A stretch of 64,000 nucleotides of DNA, from positions 56,494,079-56,558,078 of the forward strand of contig OY829327.1 in the NCBI GenBank assembly GCA_963691655.1, read 5' to 3'. The DNA comes from Toxonevra muliebris. Its lineage: Eukaryota > Arthropoda > Insecta > Diptera > Pallopteridae. The first letter of the stretch is position 1, and the number at the start of each line of letters is the position of its first letter. Shown piece by piece: positions 47,029 to 58,740 of this stretch. The translations under genes and the position numbers were made by a program. The notes under the pieces were generated by a model that saw only the letters and a list, made by a program, of their open reading frames with translations, searched no databases and was not told where the DNA came from.

Positions 47029-48202
47029 CTACAAACATTTATATACATATATCATACATTTATATAAATTATAATTCAAAATTATGATAAAAATTAAAGT
47101 TGGTAGTTGGGTTGAAATTTCACAACTGGCTGAAGTATAACTCTGCACTGAGGTATTCTCCACTCGCACATGTTTGCCCTCAAAATCATATAGAGCACGA
47201 AAACCAGTATTATCAAAGCGATCGTTTGAATAAAAGGAAACACGAAAGAATTTGCCATCTGAGTGAATCTCAAATTTATCTCGTTTTCCACAATATTTGG
47301 GATATTTTCGATCAGTGCTCATAAAATTTGAAAACTCAACGTAATCGCTTGCCGTAAGATATTCACATCTAAAAATAAATATTAAAATAGTGTTAAACTG
47401 GATATGTGTAATTTGTTTAAATTTAAAATCCCAACATACGTTCCAATGCCTTCAACGTCGAAATATGTGAAACGTATTATAACTTTCTCGTCATTTTCGC
47501 CATAGAAGAAATAATTACAAATCATATCCTGTGGGTAAAGTCCAGGAAAGTTTGGTGAACCAAACCAACCCGATTTTCGCTCTGTACTATTATAAATAAA
47601 TGTGCAATTACTTTCAATTTGCTGTCCAGTGGTAATGCCGTAATCTGTAAGAAACTTATTACTTATAGTTAATTTTTATTGGCAGTAATGTAGGAGTCGT
47701 ACTTGTCAAAAATCGATACTCGGCTCTGAATCCATAATAACTAACTTTCGTTCCAGATGATAATGGATATTTTCCCTGGAATTGTAATATTAATTTTGGT
47801 CCTTTTGACATGATTGGCTTTGGAAGAAAAGCTCCACAATAAAGCTCGGCTGCTTCGTATTTATCACGTACTTGTGTCAACAGCTGCAGTGAGTCAGTTG
47901 CCTTGCATTCACTTGAGTTTTTACTTTCGGTGGGGATATTAAAATCAAGAAATTTTATCTAAAGCGATGTATAGAATATCATATTAAAATTGGAGACATA
48001 TTTTTCTACGTATAACATACCTGTACTTTTTCGTCCAGCTCGCCATAGAACTCAAATCGGCACTGTACACCACCTCGACTGAGTGTAGAGTGAACTGGAA
48101 TGATGTTCATATTTGGAATGGTGACAGCGACAGCAAGCAGCTGCGTAGTGTCAAACCTTCCAGTTTTGTTTACCCGCGAATCGAAGACTTTCTTACAGTT
48201 CT
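47029..48202 (-). CDS. CUB-domain protein, last four exons (5' part missing)
   Basis: Four minus-strand exons, 48021-48202, 47703-47958, 47440-47644 and 47029-47368, join with matching phases to 327 codons including TAG. The first begins with a TTTTAG acceptor, so more exons lie upstream. The protein has two CUB modules. Module 1 starts NCKKVFDSRVNKTGRF and contains an unusual longer loop before QCRFEFYG; module 2 reads NCTFIYN...SGWFGSPNFPGLYP, then CNYFFYG, SDYVEFSNF, KYCGK and FRVSFYSNDRFDNTGF, with the paired cysteines expected of CUB. The C-terminus ends in a hydrophobic stretch (LPTLIFIIIL...), suggesting a membrane or GPI anchor. The closest family I recognise is the SOL-1/Neto-type of extracellular CUB proteins that assist glutamate receptors; that link is tentative. 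Signal peptide and N-terminus are not visible in the window. Confidence 0.85.
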
Positions 48203-48242
48203 CTAAAACAAAAGATTAAATATTTAAATTTATTTGAAATTA
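48203..48242. promoter_or_regulatory. 40-bp gap between the CUB acceptor and the ligase III start
   Basis: The most 5' CUB coding exon seen ends at 48202 with its splice acceptor just beyond, and ligase III coding begins at 48243. The ligase III 5' UTR and core promoter must therefore overlap CUB coding exon or intron sequence. No TATA box is evident. Confidence 0.4.
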
Positions 48243-48326
48243 ATGGTGAATAGTGTAAATAAAGTAAATTTATTAAAAAAGTTTGCTGTGCTTGTGCAGT
48301 GCCAGAGAAATTTTTGCAAAACAATG
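48243..48326 (+). other. Possible mitochondrial leader and second start of ligase III
   Basis: The first ATG (48243) opens a 27-residue segment with lysines and one arginine and no Asp or Glu. A second in-frame ATG (48324, residue 28) has a good insect start context (AAAACAATG) and begins the conserved ligase body MFKHEDNR. Vertebrate LIG3 makes mitochondrial and nuclear forms from two start codons; the same arrangement is inferred here, not shown. Confidence 0.45.
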
Positions 48327-51300
48327 TTCAAACACGAAGATAATAGACTTGAAACTTTTCGCAAAGTTTGTGATGAAATTGGCGAAGAACGTAGCTACAA
48401 CAACAAAGCGAAAATATTGCAGAATTTCTTTCGCAAAGGCAGCGACCAACGTAGTTTCAAGGGCGACGTACTGTTGTGGGTGAATATGCTGATACCGGGT
48501 GCCAAGCAGCATGTCTACAATTTACAAAATAAGCAAATGCTCAAGCTATTTTCACGACTATTTCTGTGCGATCAACAAGAAATGCAGCGTGACTTGGAGC
48601 AAGGTAAATGCAGCCAAATAATTAGGCAATAAGTTAATCATGAGTTATTTAATATTACATTGCTTATTTTATAGAGGGTGATGTTTCCGAAACGTTGCGA
48701 AAATATTTTGAGTCTTCAAAAAAATTAAAGCCGCAAGATGAAAGCACTTTGTATCTGCAAGAGGTGGAGGAATTCCTAACTAAATTGGAGGAAATGACAA
48801 AGGAAGATGAACAAACTGAATTGCTTCGGGAGCTGTGTAAACAGGCGACACCGTTGGATTTGAAAATGGTGGACAGAAATATATTTTTTGTAATGTATGA
48901 ATTATCATTATTTAATTTATTTATTATATTTTAGGTTATACGGCTCATCAAGCAAGACTTACGTATTAATGCAGGTGCACGGCATATATTGGATGCCTTT
49001 GGCCCTTTGGCTTATCCAGCATATCAATCTTCGCGCAACTTGGCTACAGTAGTTAAACAATTTGCCAAGAAAACAACTGAAGCTGATCTTCCTGTCGCCA
49101 CTTTAACAACGAAAAAGGTAACAGGGAATAGATAGGTACTCAATCTTTCTATGCACTTATATTAATGTGGTATATCGACGGTTTGCGAACAGAAGAGGAA
49201 GGTGATAAAGTAGTGAAAGTCCACGAACTAGACACTTGAGACTATAGGAATAGCACACATCATAGTGTTTAATTTCTTTAAGATATCCTCGCAAAAATAT
49301 GAAATTAGAATAGAGGAAAGGCACAGCAGGCAATTCTACTGTGATCAAATTCCTAAAACTATACAAGCAAATTTGAACAATTTTCACGAATAATATAAAA
49401 ATTGGTCAAGTGAAACCAAAGTTACCTTAGCATTTCGTTAGTGTGAGAAGAACTCTTTAGTGGAGTTTTCTAAAATCCAAATAGAAACCATGTTCTTTAT
49501 ATCCGAACAAAATTTCCAAAAATGCAAAAACTATAATCAGTTTACCCGATTTCTGCGTTGGTGTCAGTATGACGCAATTTGGAGTTTCAAAAGTTGGCCT
49601 TGTTATTCAAAAGGTTTGTTCAGATTTTAGATAAAGTAATATTTGTTGCAAAATTGTTAAATTGTGAAACGATAATTATTCGCAACATTTTGGATATATA
49701 TAATCCAATGTGTCAATATGAAACATAACGCAACTAAACTAATAAAATATTAACGCAGAAATCGGGTTAATTGAACTGTATGTAGATAATTTTGTCCATT
49801 ATATTGTGTGCGAAATTGCATTACAAGATTTTCTGCTTTAAATATTTGCTTTATAAGGTAGAGCGACAGCTACTTATAATGATAAATAATTTCAGAAGCT
49901 GATAACTTCCTGTTTCCGCATTACTGACAAATTTTTTTCAATATAGCCGGTTAGTTTTGAGTTCAAAACGTAAAATTAAAAGAATTATTGCGGGTTTCCT
50001 CTCAGTATAAAAACCACAGCTCATCTTAAAAACAATTTAAAGGGCTAATCCAGTAAAAAGTTTTACTTATATGTAAATTGTGAGATCTTTTCTTTTTTTT
50101 TTTTTTTAATTTAAGAAGGTAGAAATTTAAAAAGGAAAATCAATTCTGCACTGTGACTGTATTTTATAATATTTTGAGTTTGTATTTTGGAATTAATTAC
50201 AGATTGCAAGCAAAGTTGGCCTCGTACAAGTGATGACACCTATTTCACCAATGTTGGCAAATGCTTGCAAATCGGTTGAAGAAGCTTTTAAAAAGTGTCC
50301 ATCTGGTTTGTATACCGAAATCAAATACGATGGTGAACGAGTCCAAATTCATAAACGCGGCAATGATTTCAAGTAACATGACAATATTTTTTAGAAATAC
50401 ACAAAATCACGTTTTTATCGTATATTTTTGATAGATTTTTTAGTCGAAACTTAAAACCGGTTATGGAGCACAAAATTAAGCGTTTTCATGAATATATACC
50501 AAAGGTAATCCGTGAATAGCATTTTTTATATGAAGTCAATTCGGAAAGCTAAGAACTCATTACATATTTCCAAAGGCTTTTCCCGGTGGTGGTGATATGA
50601 TTTTAGACTCGGAAATCATACTAGTCGATACAGTAACTGGGGAACTATTGCCCTTTGGGACTTTAGGTGCGCATAAGAAAAAAGAATATGCAAGTGCTGA
50701 AGTTTGCATATTCACTTTCGATTGTCTTCTATTCAATGGTGAGGATTTGACAAATACGTACGTATAAAAAAAATGTAAATCAAATGTTTCAGAATGTCGT
50801 TACAGTTACTAATTTGTAGTTAATGTAAATAACGATTTACAGACAAACCTGCTAATTGGAACACCTAATCGAACCGCACTATTAATTTTCTTTAAAAAAA
50901 TATTTCATCCATGAACTTATTAATTATTATTATCAAATTTTCAAAAAACAAAGATTTACGGATATAGCAGAAACCTGGCCCGAAAATTTTTATAAATTCG
51001 TAATCAGCGGATACTATTTTGTAGTTGTACAGTGTTATTACTCAAGCATTAAGTATTTCCAATTTTACGGCATAACAACCAAGCATAACATCGTCTTCAA
51101 ATTTTTAAGAGGAGAATCTCAAAATTTTGGAATATTCGAAACCGTTTCGAAAACTGAAAATATCCGACTTCAAAACTTGTTTTCCACTTGTATTAGTATA
51201 GATTTGATGCCATTCGCGACTATTTAACGGATCCCAAAAATATATTCCTTTATATAAGTCACATGTATAAGTGCTTACATAATAAAAAATGATTCATGCG

Positions 51301-53060
51301 CTTACATACATAACTCGTCTTCCATTTTTCACTGAATAATAAAACCTTTAAAATCGGACCACCTCGTAATCGGACCGTTTTTGCTTGGTCCCTAGGGGTG
51401 TCCCAATTAGCAGGTTTGACTGTGTTTTCAATAAGACAACACTAAATTCGATTCTGATAAAAACGCATAATTTTCAGATTTGTAAATGTAGCTTATTTCT
51501 TTTAGACCCTTTCATGAGCGTAGAAAAATTCTTGAGAAGAACATAAAACCCATTGAAGCATGCGTACAACTATCAGAATCTCAATTTCTGAAAACCAAAA
51601 ATGAATTATCCGTAATGACAGCAAAGGTATATATCTTAATTTGCGATTACGAGCTACAATCCAAACTGAGCATGTTATGTATTTTTAGGTTCTTAAAGCA
51701 AACTTGGAAGGTGTTGTACTCAAAAACCCCAACGGCACGTATCAGCCTGGCAAACGTGGGTGGCTCAAGGTGAAAAAGGACTATCTCTTTGGTGGAAAAA
51801 TGGCAGACACCGCAGATTTGGTAGTGCTTGGTGGTTGGTATGGTTCTGGCAAGAAAGGCGGAATTCTTAGCATATTTCTAATGGGCGTCTATGATCGCGC
51901 TGATGGGCTTTGGAAAACAGTGACCAAAGTGCATTCAGGGCTGGATGATGCCACAAACGATGAGATACATGAGAAACTGATGAATCTCATGGATCGCGCG
52001 GATCCAAATAAAATACCAACGTGGTTGATGTGCAAGAAATCCTTGGTGCCAGATTTCATTGCACAGTCACCTGACGATATGCCAGTTTGGGAAATAACAG
52101 GAGCAGAATTCACGAAATCCGAAGCGCATACAGCGGCGGGCATATCCATTCGTTTTCCACGCATTACGCGTTTGCGTGATGATAAGTCAGCAGATCAAGC
52201 AAATGACTTGAAATATTTACAGAAATTGTATGATGCATCGAAGACAGACGTCAATGTAGATTTATTACTTGCTGACTGCAATGCATTGGACTTATCGTCC
52301 CCAATGAAAGACGTTAAAGTGAATGAAGACGATGATGAGAATGAACAACCCTCAAGCAGTAAAAAGTTGAAAAGGGAACTCAAAAAAACGGAAGTTGAGG
52401 AAAAAGAGACAAATAAAAAGCCAAAAATTGATAAGAAAGAAATTAAAACGACGACATCACCTCAGCAGAAACAACTCAAATTGGATTTTAGTTCGCACAA
52501 AGTGAAAAAAGAAACAAAGTCTCCACAGAAGCAACTTAAATTAGATTTCACCTCACATCAAGTAAAAACAGCTAAGGAAAGTGAAATTTTCAAAAATTTC
52601 ATTGCGTATTTTAATGGGGATAGTAAAGATTCTCAGCTTACGCACTCGTTTGTAAGCAATGGTGGCGCTATAACGAAAGATGCTAAACTAGCTAATCTCG
52701 TCTTTTATGATTCTAGTAATATGGATGTAAATTTGGAAAAGTGTAGGTATGTATAAGTGATTGTTACTATTAATTATATCGATACCTTCCTGCAAGAATG
52801 TAATTCCTGCAAAATTTGTTTTTCTATTTACATTTTTTACTTATTTATTTTAATACACTTTAAGCCTATTAATTTAACCTTGCTTTAAATATATAAATTT
52901 GTCTAACAAAAAATTCTAAATACGTTTTTGTTGCAGGCAAAGGTATAAACATTCCTGTAAACACTTAAGTATTCAATGGTTGCAGAATTCTTTAAATGCG
53001 AAATCTTTGGAACCCTATCCACTGTATGCTGTTGCTTTACAACAAACGGAATCGTCTTGA
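48243..53060 (+). CDS. Lig3: DNA ligase III, nine exons
   Basis: ATP-dependent DNA ligase of base-excision/single-strand break repair and mitochondrial DNA maintenance. Exons: 48243-48603, 48675-48868, 48935-49117, 50203-50372, 50435-50504, 50576-50757, 51506-51626, 51689-52746, 52937-53060; total 2463 nt, 820 aa plus TGA, with all phases consistent. Domains in order: basic N-terminal leader; DNA-binding domain (about 30-240); nucleotidyltransferase with adenylated Lys in KYDGER (about 287) and motifs around FPGGGDMILDSE, FTFDCLLFNG, EGVVLKNP and WLKVKKDYL; OB fold ending ITGAEFTKSEAHTAAGISIR; Lys/Glu-rich linker; C-terminal BRCT-like module with IQWLQNSL. No N-terminal PARP-type zinc finger is seen, unlike vertebrate LIG3. 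The exon 2 donor is ambiguous: 48868 best matches the family, while a GTAATG at 48890 would add seven in-frame residues. Confidence 0.93.
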
Positions 53061-54305
53061 TTTTCGGTGTCTTTTATTCTAGAATCGAGATTTTGGATCA
53101 TGATTTGTCTTTGCAAATTGTAAAATGTTGCTAATTAATGATAGTTTAAGATAATATTACAAAAATTTGTTGTCGAATTTTGTAGGAAATTAAATCTGTT
53201 CAAAATTTTTAAACTTGCAGTCCAATGTTAAAATTTAATTTAATTGGAACTATTTGTGAAAAATTCCTAATTCTGAATGCTGATGGTTTAGAAACCAACC
53301 AAGTTTTATTTGTCCTAATTAATGTAAAAATTAAATAATCCATATACCTTGTTTATACTTTAAATGTGTCTAAAGCAATTAAATTAAATCTACCATCTAC
53401 TGATTAATAAACCTGCAAAAATAATATTGTAGATCTAAGTCAAAACTGTTAACATTTTATGATATTTTCTTTACACGCTTATCTTGTATTAATTATTAAG
53501 AGTAAATATAACTTAAATATTTAATAGTATATTTCGTTGAGTTAAATATTTATTAAAACTTATTGAATGTTTCATTGCTAAAGCTTCCCATTGATTAAGA
53601 AGTTACGTGCTCTCAGAGGTGTGGAAAATTAGACATTTTCAAGAATTTTTAAAAGTTGTATTGTGTTTTTTGTTTAATACTACCAAGTTCATATACTATA
53701 TTTCAAGTAACCTTGACGAAAATTTAAAAAAATATATAAATTTTTGACCAAGTTATCAATTCGATTGCGAGGCTTTCATAAGAGTGCTACCAAAAACAAT
53801 AAAAAAAAAATGTTGGCTTGATAGTTTATCTTAAGCATGATCAAAAGTTTTTTTTCAAATCTTACAAAATGGCGGTCTCTGGAATTTTCTTTTAATGAAT
53901 TTTGAAAGAGAAATCGCTCGTTAATTGTGTATAAAAATATAAAATTTTGGTAAAAAATCCTTCAATCAGCGGTCTATGAATAGTTAAAGGGCCCTACAGT
54001 TATTGTGGAGCATCTTTAAAACTAACTACACTATGCGACACCGAAATGTGATTGGGATCAGAATATGGTTGTTGGATAGCGGAAGTGCTTCAGAGTACTG
54101 TGGCTAACTCCGTTTTGGACTACAACGTGAATTTTTTTACGCGGTTCTAAAGTTTGCCTGTTTCTTGGTATAGTAAAACATAAGATATCTTTGTAAATTT
54201 TGCATGTGAAAATGAATATTTAGTGGTTGTTAGTTAATTTATGATATGTTTAAACTACTTGGTTATATACCGGTTACAACCATTTTGTTTGATATAGGGA
54301 TTTAA
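53061..54305. other. Ligase III 3' UTR and spacer
   Basis: AT-rich, no open frame of interest. The first 350 bp are probably 3' UTR. Confidence 0.45.
53406..53411 (+). terminator. Candidate poly(A) signal of ligase III
   Basis: AATAAA occurs about 350 bp after the ligase III stop codon in AT-rich sequence with no competing gene. A 3' UTR of this length is plausible. Other AT-rich variants are nearby, so this is a weak assignment. Confidence 0.3.
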
Positions 54306-54307
54306 GT

Positions 54308-54815
54308 AGGTTGTTGTTGTTGGTTTTGGGTAACTCACCAAAGTTGTTGAAGAGTGGTTTGCCCAGGGTGTTTAACCTATGCTTCCATAAGGATGGGCAT
54401 TCACAGAGGAAGTGATTTACCGTTTCTTTTTCCTCTGGTTCTTTCCAGCTGTGGCACTCCTATACATCTCTACGGTTTTTGTTGATAAGTAGCTCGGTTT
54501 TCCTTCAATCGTAGTGTCGCCTAACGCTCTGCTGATCCTGCATTTTGTTAGTCGATTCCATCTACAGTTTGCTTTTTGAAGGTATGTTGATGTGATTTTA
54601 CTCTTGACTGTAGTTAGTGGAGTAAATACTACTACAGCCAGGGATTCGCTCAGTAAAGATCCTTTTCGCACCAGCTTGTCAGCCATAACGATGCCCTTGA
54701 TATTTCGGTGTTCCGGGATCAAGATAACGCTATTTTGTCGCACTATTGATATTAGGCTCTCTCTGCACTGGTAAACTAGATTTGAGGTTGTGATGGCCGA
54801 ATTGAGTGCCACGAG
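54308..54815 (-). pseudogene. LOA/R1-like LINE, 3' part (RNase H and C-terminus)
   Basis: On the minus strand ALNSAITTSNLVYQCRESLI and PEHRNIKGIVMADKLVRKGS match the RNase H domain (usually PGHRxIxGNxxADELA), followed by CHSWKEPEEKETVNHFLCEC and LWKHRLNTLGK. It ends in a CAACAACAACC tail. The Gly of the RNase H motif and a frame are lost. Its RT part reappears at 58403-58730 across the plus-strand LINE. Confidence 0.75.
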
Positions 54816-54821
54816 CTGCTG

Positions 54822-57800
54822 GACGACCTAACGCTTCAGGAGGAAGCGAGCACAGGCGATTTTACAGTCGTTAAAATCGAGGTGCCCAGTGGACCTGATT
54901 TAGCCATATCATCAGCATGCATGGCGCATGACAGGTACGCACCACCGGATGACGTTGCGTCGTTAACGGCCAGTCTTAACGCAAAGAGCACTCCACTACT
55001 CCTTGGATGTGACGCCAACGCAAGGCATACGCTATGGGGAAGCACTGAGGATAACGTGAGAGGTGAGCCACTTTTTTATTTTATTAGTACTTCCAATCTT
55101 ACAGTATGTAATAGGGGAAATATGCCAACATTTACCTTTCTAGCAGGCAGAAGAGTAATATCTAGCATTACCCAACTATGATCTTTTTCGGATCAAAGTT
55201 GGGTAATGGGTAATCCCATTTAGGAATCCAAAGAGAATAAAAAGGTATATAATCAGGCATGCTCCAGAATTCACTTTCGTGTGAAAGTGAATTGAAATCA
55301 CTTCAATTTCCCTATTTGGTGCTCTAGAATTCACTTTGTGAAATGAAATCACTAGCATTTCACTCGTTGGTGCTCTGTGATTCACTTTCACTTTTCTTAC
55401 TCGTTATTAAAAGTGAATTTCGAACGAATTCGCATGCACTAAAAAAAAGTGGTTTGAATTCACTTTAGCAGCAACAAGTGAAATAGAACAACCGGCGCAA
55501 AAATGTAGGTAAATTTAACAAAAAATTAATCAAGTATAAAAAATATGAATGAAAATGGAAATTTCAAGGAGAAAGCATAAGAACTTCTCCCAGGATGCTT
55601 TATTCCTCAATTTTTGGACGATAAAGTAAAAGTAGAAGCACTGGCAATAATTGACGACGAACCTTAAGAGCAATGGCCCACCACAAAAAGGAAGAAAATA
55701 GCAAAAATAACAACAATTCCGGGACTAGGGCGACCGGGAGCAGCCCCTCTATATAGTTTAACACAGTAATTGAAGGCGTAATAGGCACTTCACAGTTTGG
55801 CCCCCCTTCCACTTTTAGAAATGTAGACAGCACATGCTCCGTTGATGAAATACTGCTGTAGCCGCTGCTGCTTCTTTTGCTGCCCGTAGTACCACCGCCT
55901 CTTCCACTGCCGGCACTTCCACGGTTGCCAATGCTGCCGCTGTTAATGTTACTCCTACTGCTGCTTCTTCAAATGTCTTTTAATTTTTTCGCTAGCATAT
56001 TAGTTTTTTTCAATATTTCGCGCATATTCAAATAAAATACTCATATTTTTAAATTTTCACAACCTTTTTTTGTTTTTTTTTTTCCTTGCGCCAATAACCA
56101 GCTGATCGAAAATTACAGCGAGTTGCAAACATTACAACGAATTAAATAAAAAATAGTGAATTTGAATTCACTCGATTTCTAGAGCACCAAGAACAATTTC
56201 ACTCGATTTCAAACTCACTTTCGAATTCACTTTCACTCGGATTCTGGAGCATGCCTGGTTCTCTAGGGTTGCTAGAGTAAAACTTAAGAAGATGAAAATG
56301 ACTCCTATAAATTCCACGAAGGAACTGGAAAAGCGAGTGGATAATTTTACAAGAAATCCTGTCCAGTCAGTAGGAGTAAAATATCCTTTCCACCATGGTG
56401 GAATGAGGAACTTTCGAATCTTAGAGAAAGAACACGAAAGCTATTCAACCAATGTTATAGGGACAATAATAATTGGCAAGTCTATAAAGACTGTCTCAAG
56501 ACTTACAAAAAATCGATCGGGAAAGCCAAGAACGTTGGCTGGAAAGATTTCTGCCAGTCAATAGAATCAACCTCAACTTCCGCAAGACTCAGTAAGGTGC
56601 TCTCTAAGGAGCGTACCAATCCTTCTTATTTAAAAAAGGAGGATGGCACATGGACTGAAACATCTGCAGAGACGCTTGAAACTGTATTAAAAACACATTT
56701 TCTGGACTGCAATGGCAATGCAATCGGATCTTTTTCATCCGTAACGGACTTCCGATCCTGGCTAACGTACGAATCTGTGTTTACGCAAGAAAATATCAAA
56801 TATCCAATAAACAGTTTTTCCCCTTATAAATAACCAGGTATGTATGGAATCCTCCCAAACATGTTACAGAAATTACAGGATACAGTAATCCATGGCTGAG
56901 GGTGTTTTAAATGGCATGCTTTAAACTTAATTATGTACCACTTAGCTGCAGAAAGGTTAAAGTAGTTTTCATTCCTAAGGCAGGGAAAATTGATCACGAG
57001 TTAGCTTAGGACTTTAGACCGATTAGTATTACCTCGTTCTGGCTTAAGGCGATGGAAAGGGTCATGGAAATTCATCTCAGGTCTATAGTACAATGCTATC
57101 AAATGTCTAAAAGTCAACACGCTTATCTCAAGGGTAGATCTACGGAAATAGCTCTACATGAGGTTATTCGCACTGTTGAAAAATCCATTCACCATAAACA
57201 ATACTCGTTAGCAGCCTTTCTAGACATTGAGGGGCTTTTACCAACGTAAGTAGGAGGGCTATCCAAGACTCTCTTATCAGGGTTTGATAAGAAGAGGAAC
57301 TTAGAAACTGGATAGTGGTCATGCTTAAGTCTAGGTCAATTCACTCAGAGTTGGGAAACACCACTCTTGTAAAACATGTTAGTAGAGGAACACCACAGGG
57401 AGGAGTGCTGTCACCACTACTGTGGCTACTAGTCATAGACAATATTCTTAACGTTTTAGACAAAATGGGGGTGAAGGCGGTAGCATATGCGGACGACGTG
57501 GTGTTGGTAGTATCAGGAATGTTCCCAAGCATAATGAGCATGTGGAAATAAACCAATGTTTACGTTTACCCAATGATGCCTCGGTTTTGTAGGCTGAAGT
57601 TCTGGCTATTACTTAGAGAGGCTTGTCTACTAATAAAGCGTCATAGCACAGACAGGTGTAAGGTCGCTATTAAAATCGCTTCAATCCACCACCATAAAAT
57701 CAAAGCTAGTTAAGGAGTGCAGGGAGGTACTGAGCGAGCTAAATCATTATGCTGACATCACTCTTATCTGGGTTCTCGGCCATAGGAACATTGTAGGGAA

Positions 57801-58399
57801 TGAGAAAGCTGATGAATTAGCGAGCTCAGGAGCCTCTCTTGACGAATCTTTAGGGGTACCGTTTCTAGCCCCCTTGGGAGTCGTCAAGAGAAGCATGTAC
57901 CTGGACCTGTCTTCAACTGGCTAATCGGAGGTGAAAGTCACTAACAACCTGCACTACCTCACGTGCGACATGGCCCTCATATAATAAGGATCGGTCTCGC
58001 AAGTTTTTAACCAGGGATTGTACCGACACTGCTAGCTTAACAGTAGCCTACACCGGCCACTGGTGTATAGGTACCCACGCATCTCTTTTAACACCCACTG
58101 CAGAAGCTGCTGAAACTTAGAGGAAAAAGAAACAATCAACCATTTTCTTTGTGAATGTCCAGCCTTGGCGAGGACACGATATAGGTTCCTGGGAAAGCAT
58201 TTCGGCGATAGCTTGTCCGATTGCTCGGCAGTTAGCCCAAATAATCTGCTAGGATACCTAAACTCTAAGGGGTGGGTTTAGTAAGAGTACATAATTAATT
58301 CCAGTTGGGTGAAGAAGTGGTCTCAAAACTGCGCTATAGCGCTAATTGTGATTCACAGTAGGTCTGCTATGGATCAGCCGCCTAAACCAACCAACCAAC
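54822..58399 (+). mobile_element. LOA/R1-like LINE (5' truncated), split by an insertion
   Basis: The order is endonuclease, RT, RNase H. Endonuclease: LLLGCDANARHTLWGST and SNLTVCNRGNMPTF (54.9-55.15 kb). After a 1-kb insertion come WWNEELSNLRERT, KKEDGTWTETSAETLE, KSQHAYLKGRSTE, LAAFLDIEG, SRGTPQGGVLSPLLW and the RT active-site YADD (about 57485). Part of the RT C-terminus is deleted before RNase H (VLGHRNIVGNEKADELASSG). The tail is CCAACCAACC. Several stops and frameshifts; inactive. Confidence 0.85.
55254..56257. mobile_element. Inverted-repeat element with iterated GTGAATTCACTTT sites
   Basis: The ends CAGGCATGCTCCAGAAT are matched in inverted orientation, and both subterminal regions hold several AAAGTGAATT / AATTCACTTT words. 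The interior has GC-richer pieces, including a 45-codon Ala/Ser/Thr-rich frame ending at about 55982. It interrupts the plus-strand LINE between its endonuclease and RT parts. No TSD is clear. Confidence 0.75.
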
Positions 58400-58402
58400 G
58401 CG

Positions 58403-58740
58403 CAGCCAAAGAAGGGGAGAAATCACTCCACACTGCGGAGTTCCCCTGCTTACGTATTTAATAATATTGGTGTTTCCGAGGTTCGCGTACTAGTCCTTAG
58501 CCTAGAAGTGATTCAGCGGGTAATGCAGATGTCCACTCCTAAATCTTCTAAAAACTGTTGGATCACTTCCATATGAACGTTGCTGAAAGCTCCTTCTATG
58601 TCCAGAAAGGAAGCCATTGTAGACTGTTTTTTATCTTATGCTCGCTCTATCACTTGCATCAACTCATGAAGAGCCGTTTCCATTTCCCCTTGATTTTACT
58701 TATGCCTGGAAAGAGAGAATTTCCTACTAAAATTTGCTAA
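58403..58740 (-). pseudogene. LOA/R1-like LINE, RT part of the minus-strand copy
   Basis: The minus-strand frame reads METALHELMQVIERA, a stop, ASFLDIEGAFSNVHMEVIQQ, then in shifted frames ITSRLRTSTR and a segment equivalent to RGTPQCGVISP. This is the palm domain of reverse transcriptase, up to motif B. Its continuation is the RNase H part at 54308-54815, so the plus-strand LINE appears inserted into it. Confidence 0.75.

Noticed and set aside
51889..52383. Antisense frames across ligase III exon 8
   Set aside because: Shadow frames of a long real exon.
54592..54774. 60-codon plus-strand frame
   Set aside because: It is the complement of the minus-strand LINE RNase H region.
55168..55210. 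Short hairpin ATTACCCAACT / AGTTGGGTAAT
   Set aside because: It lies inside decayed LINE coding sequence (FSDQSWVM-like), has no flanking duplication, and is probably local rearrangement or chance.
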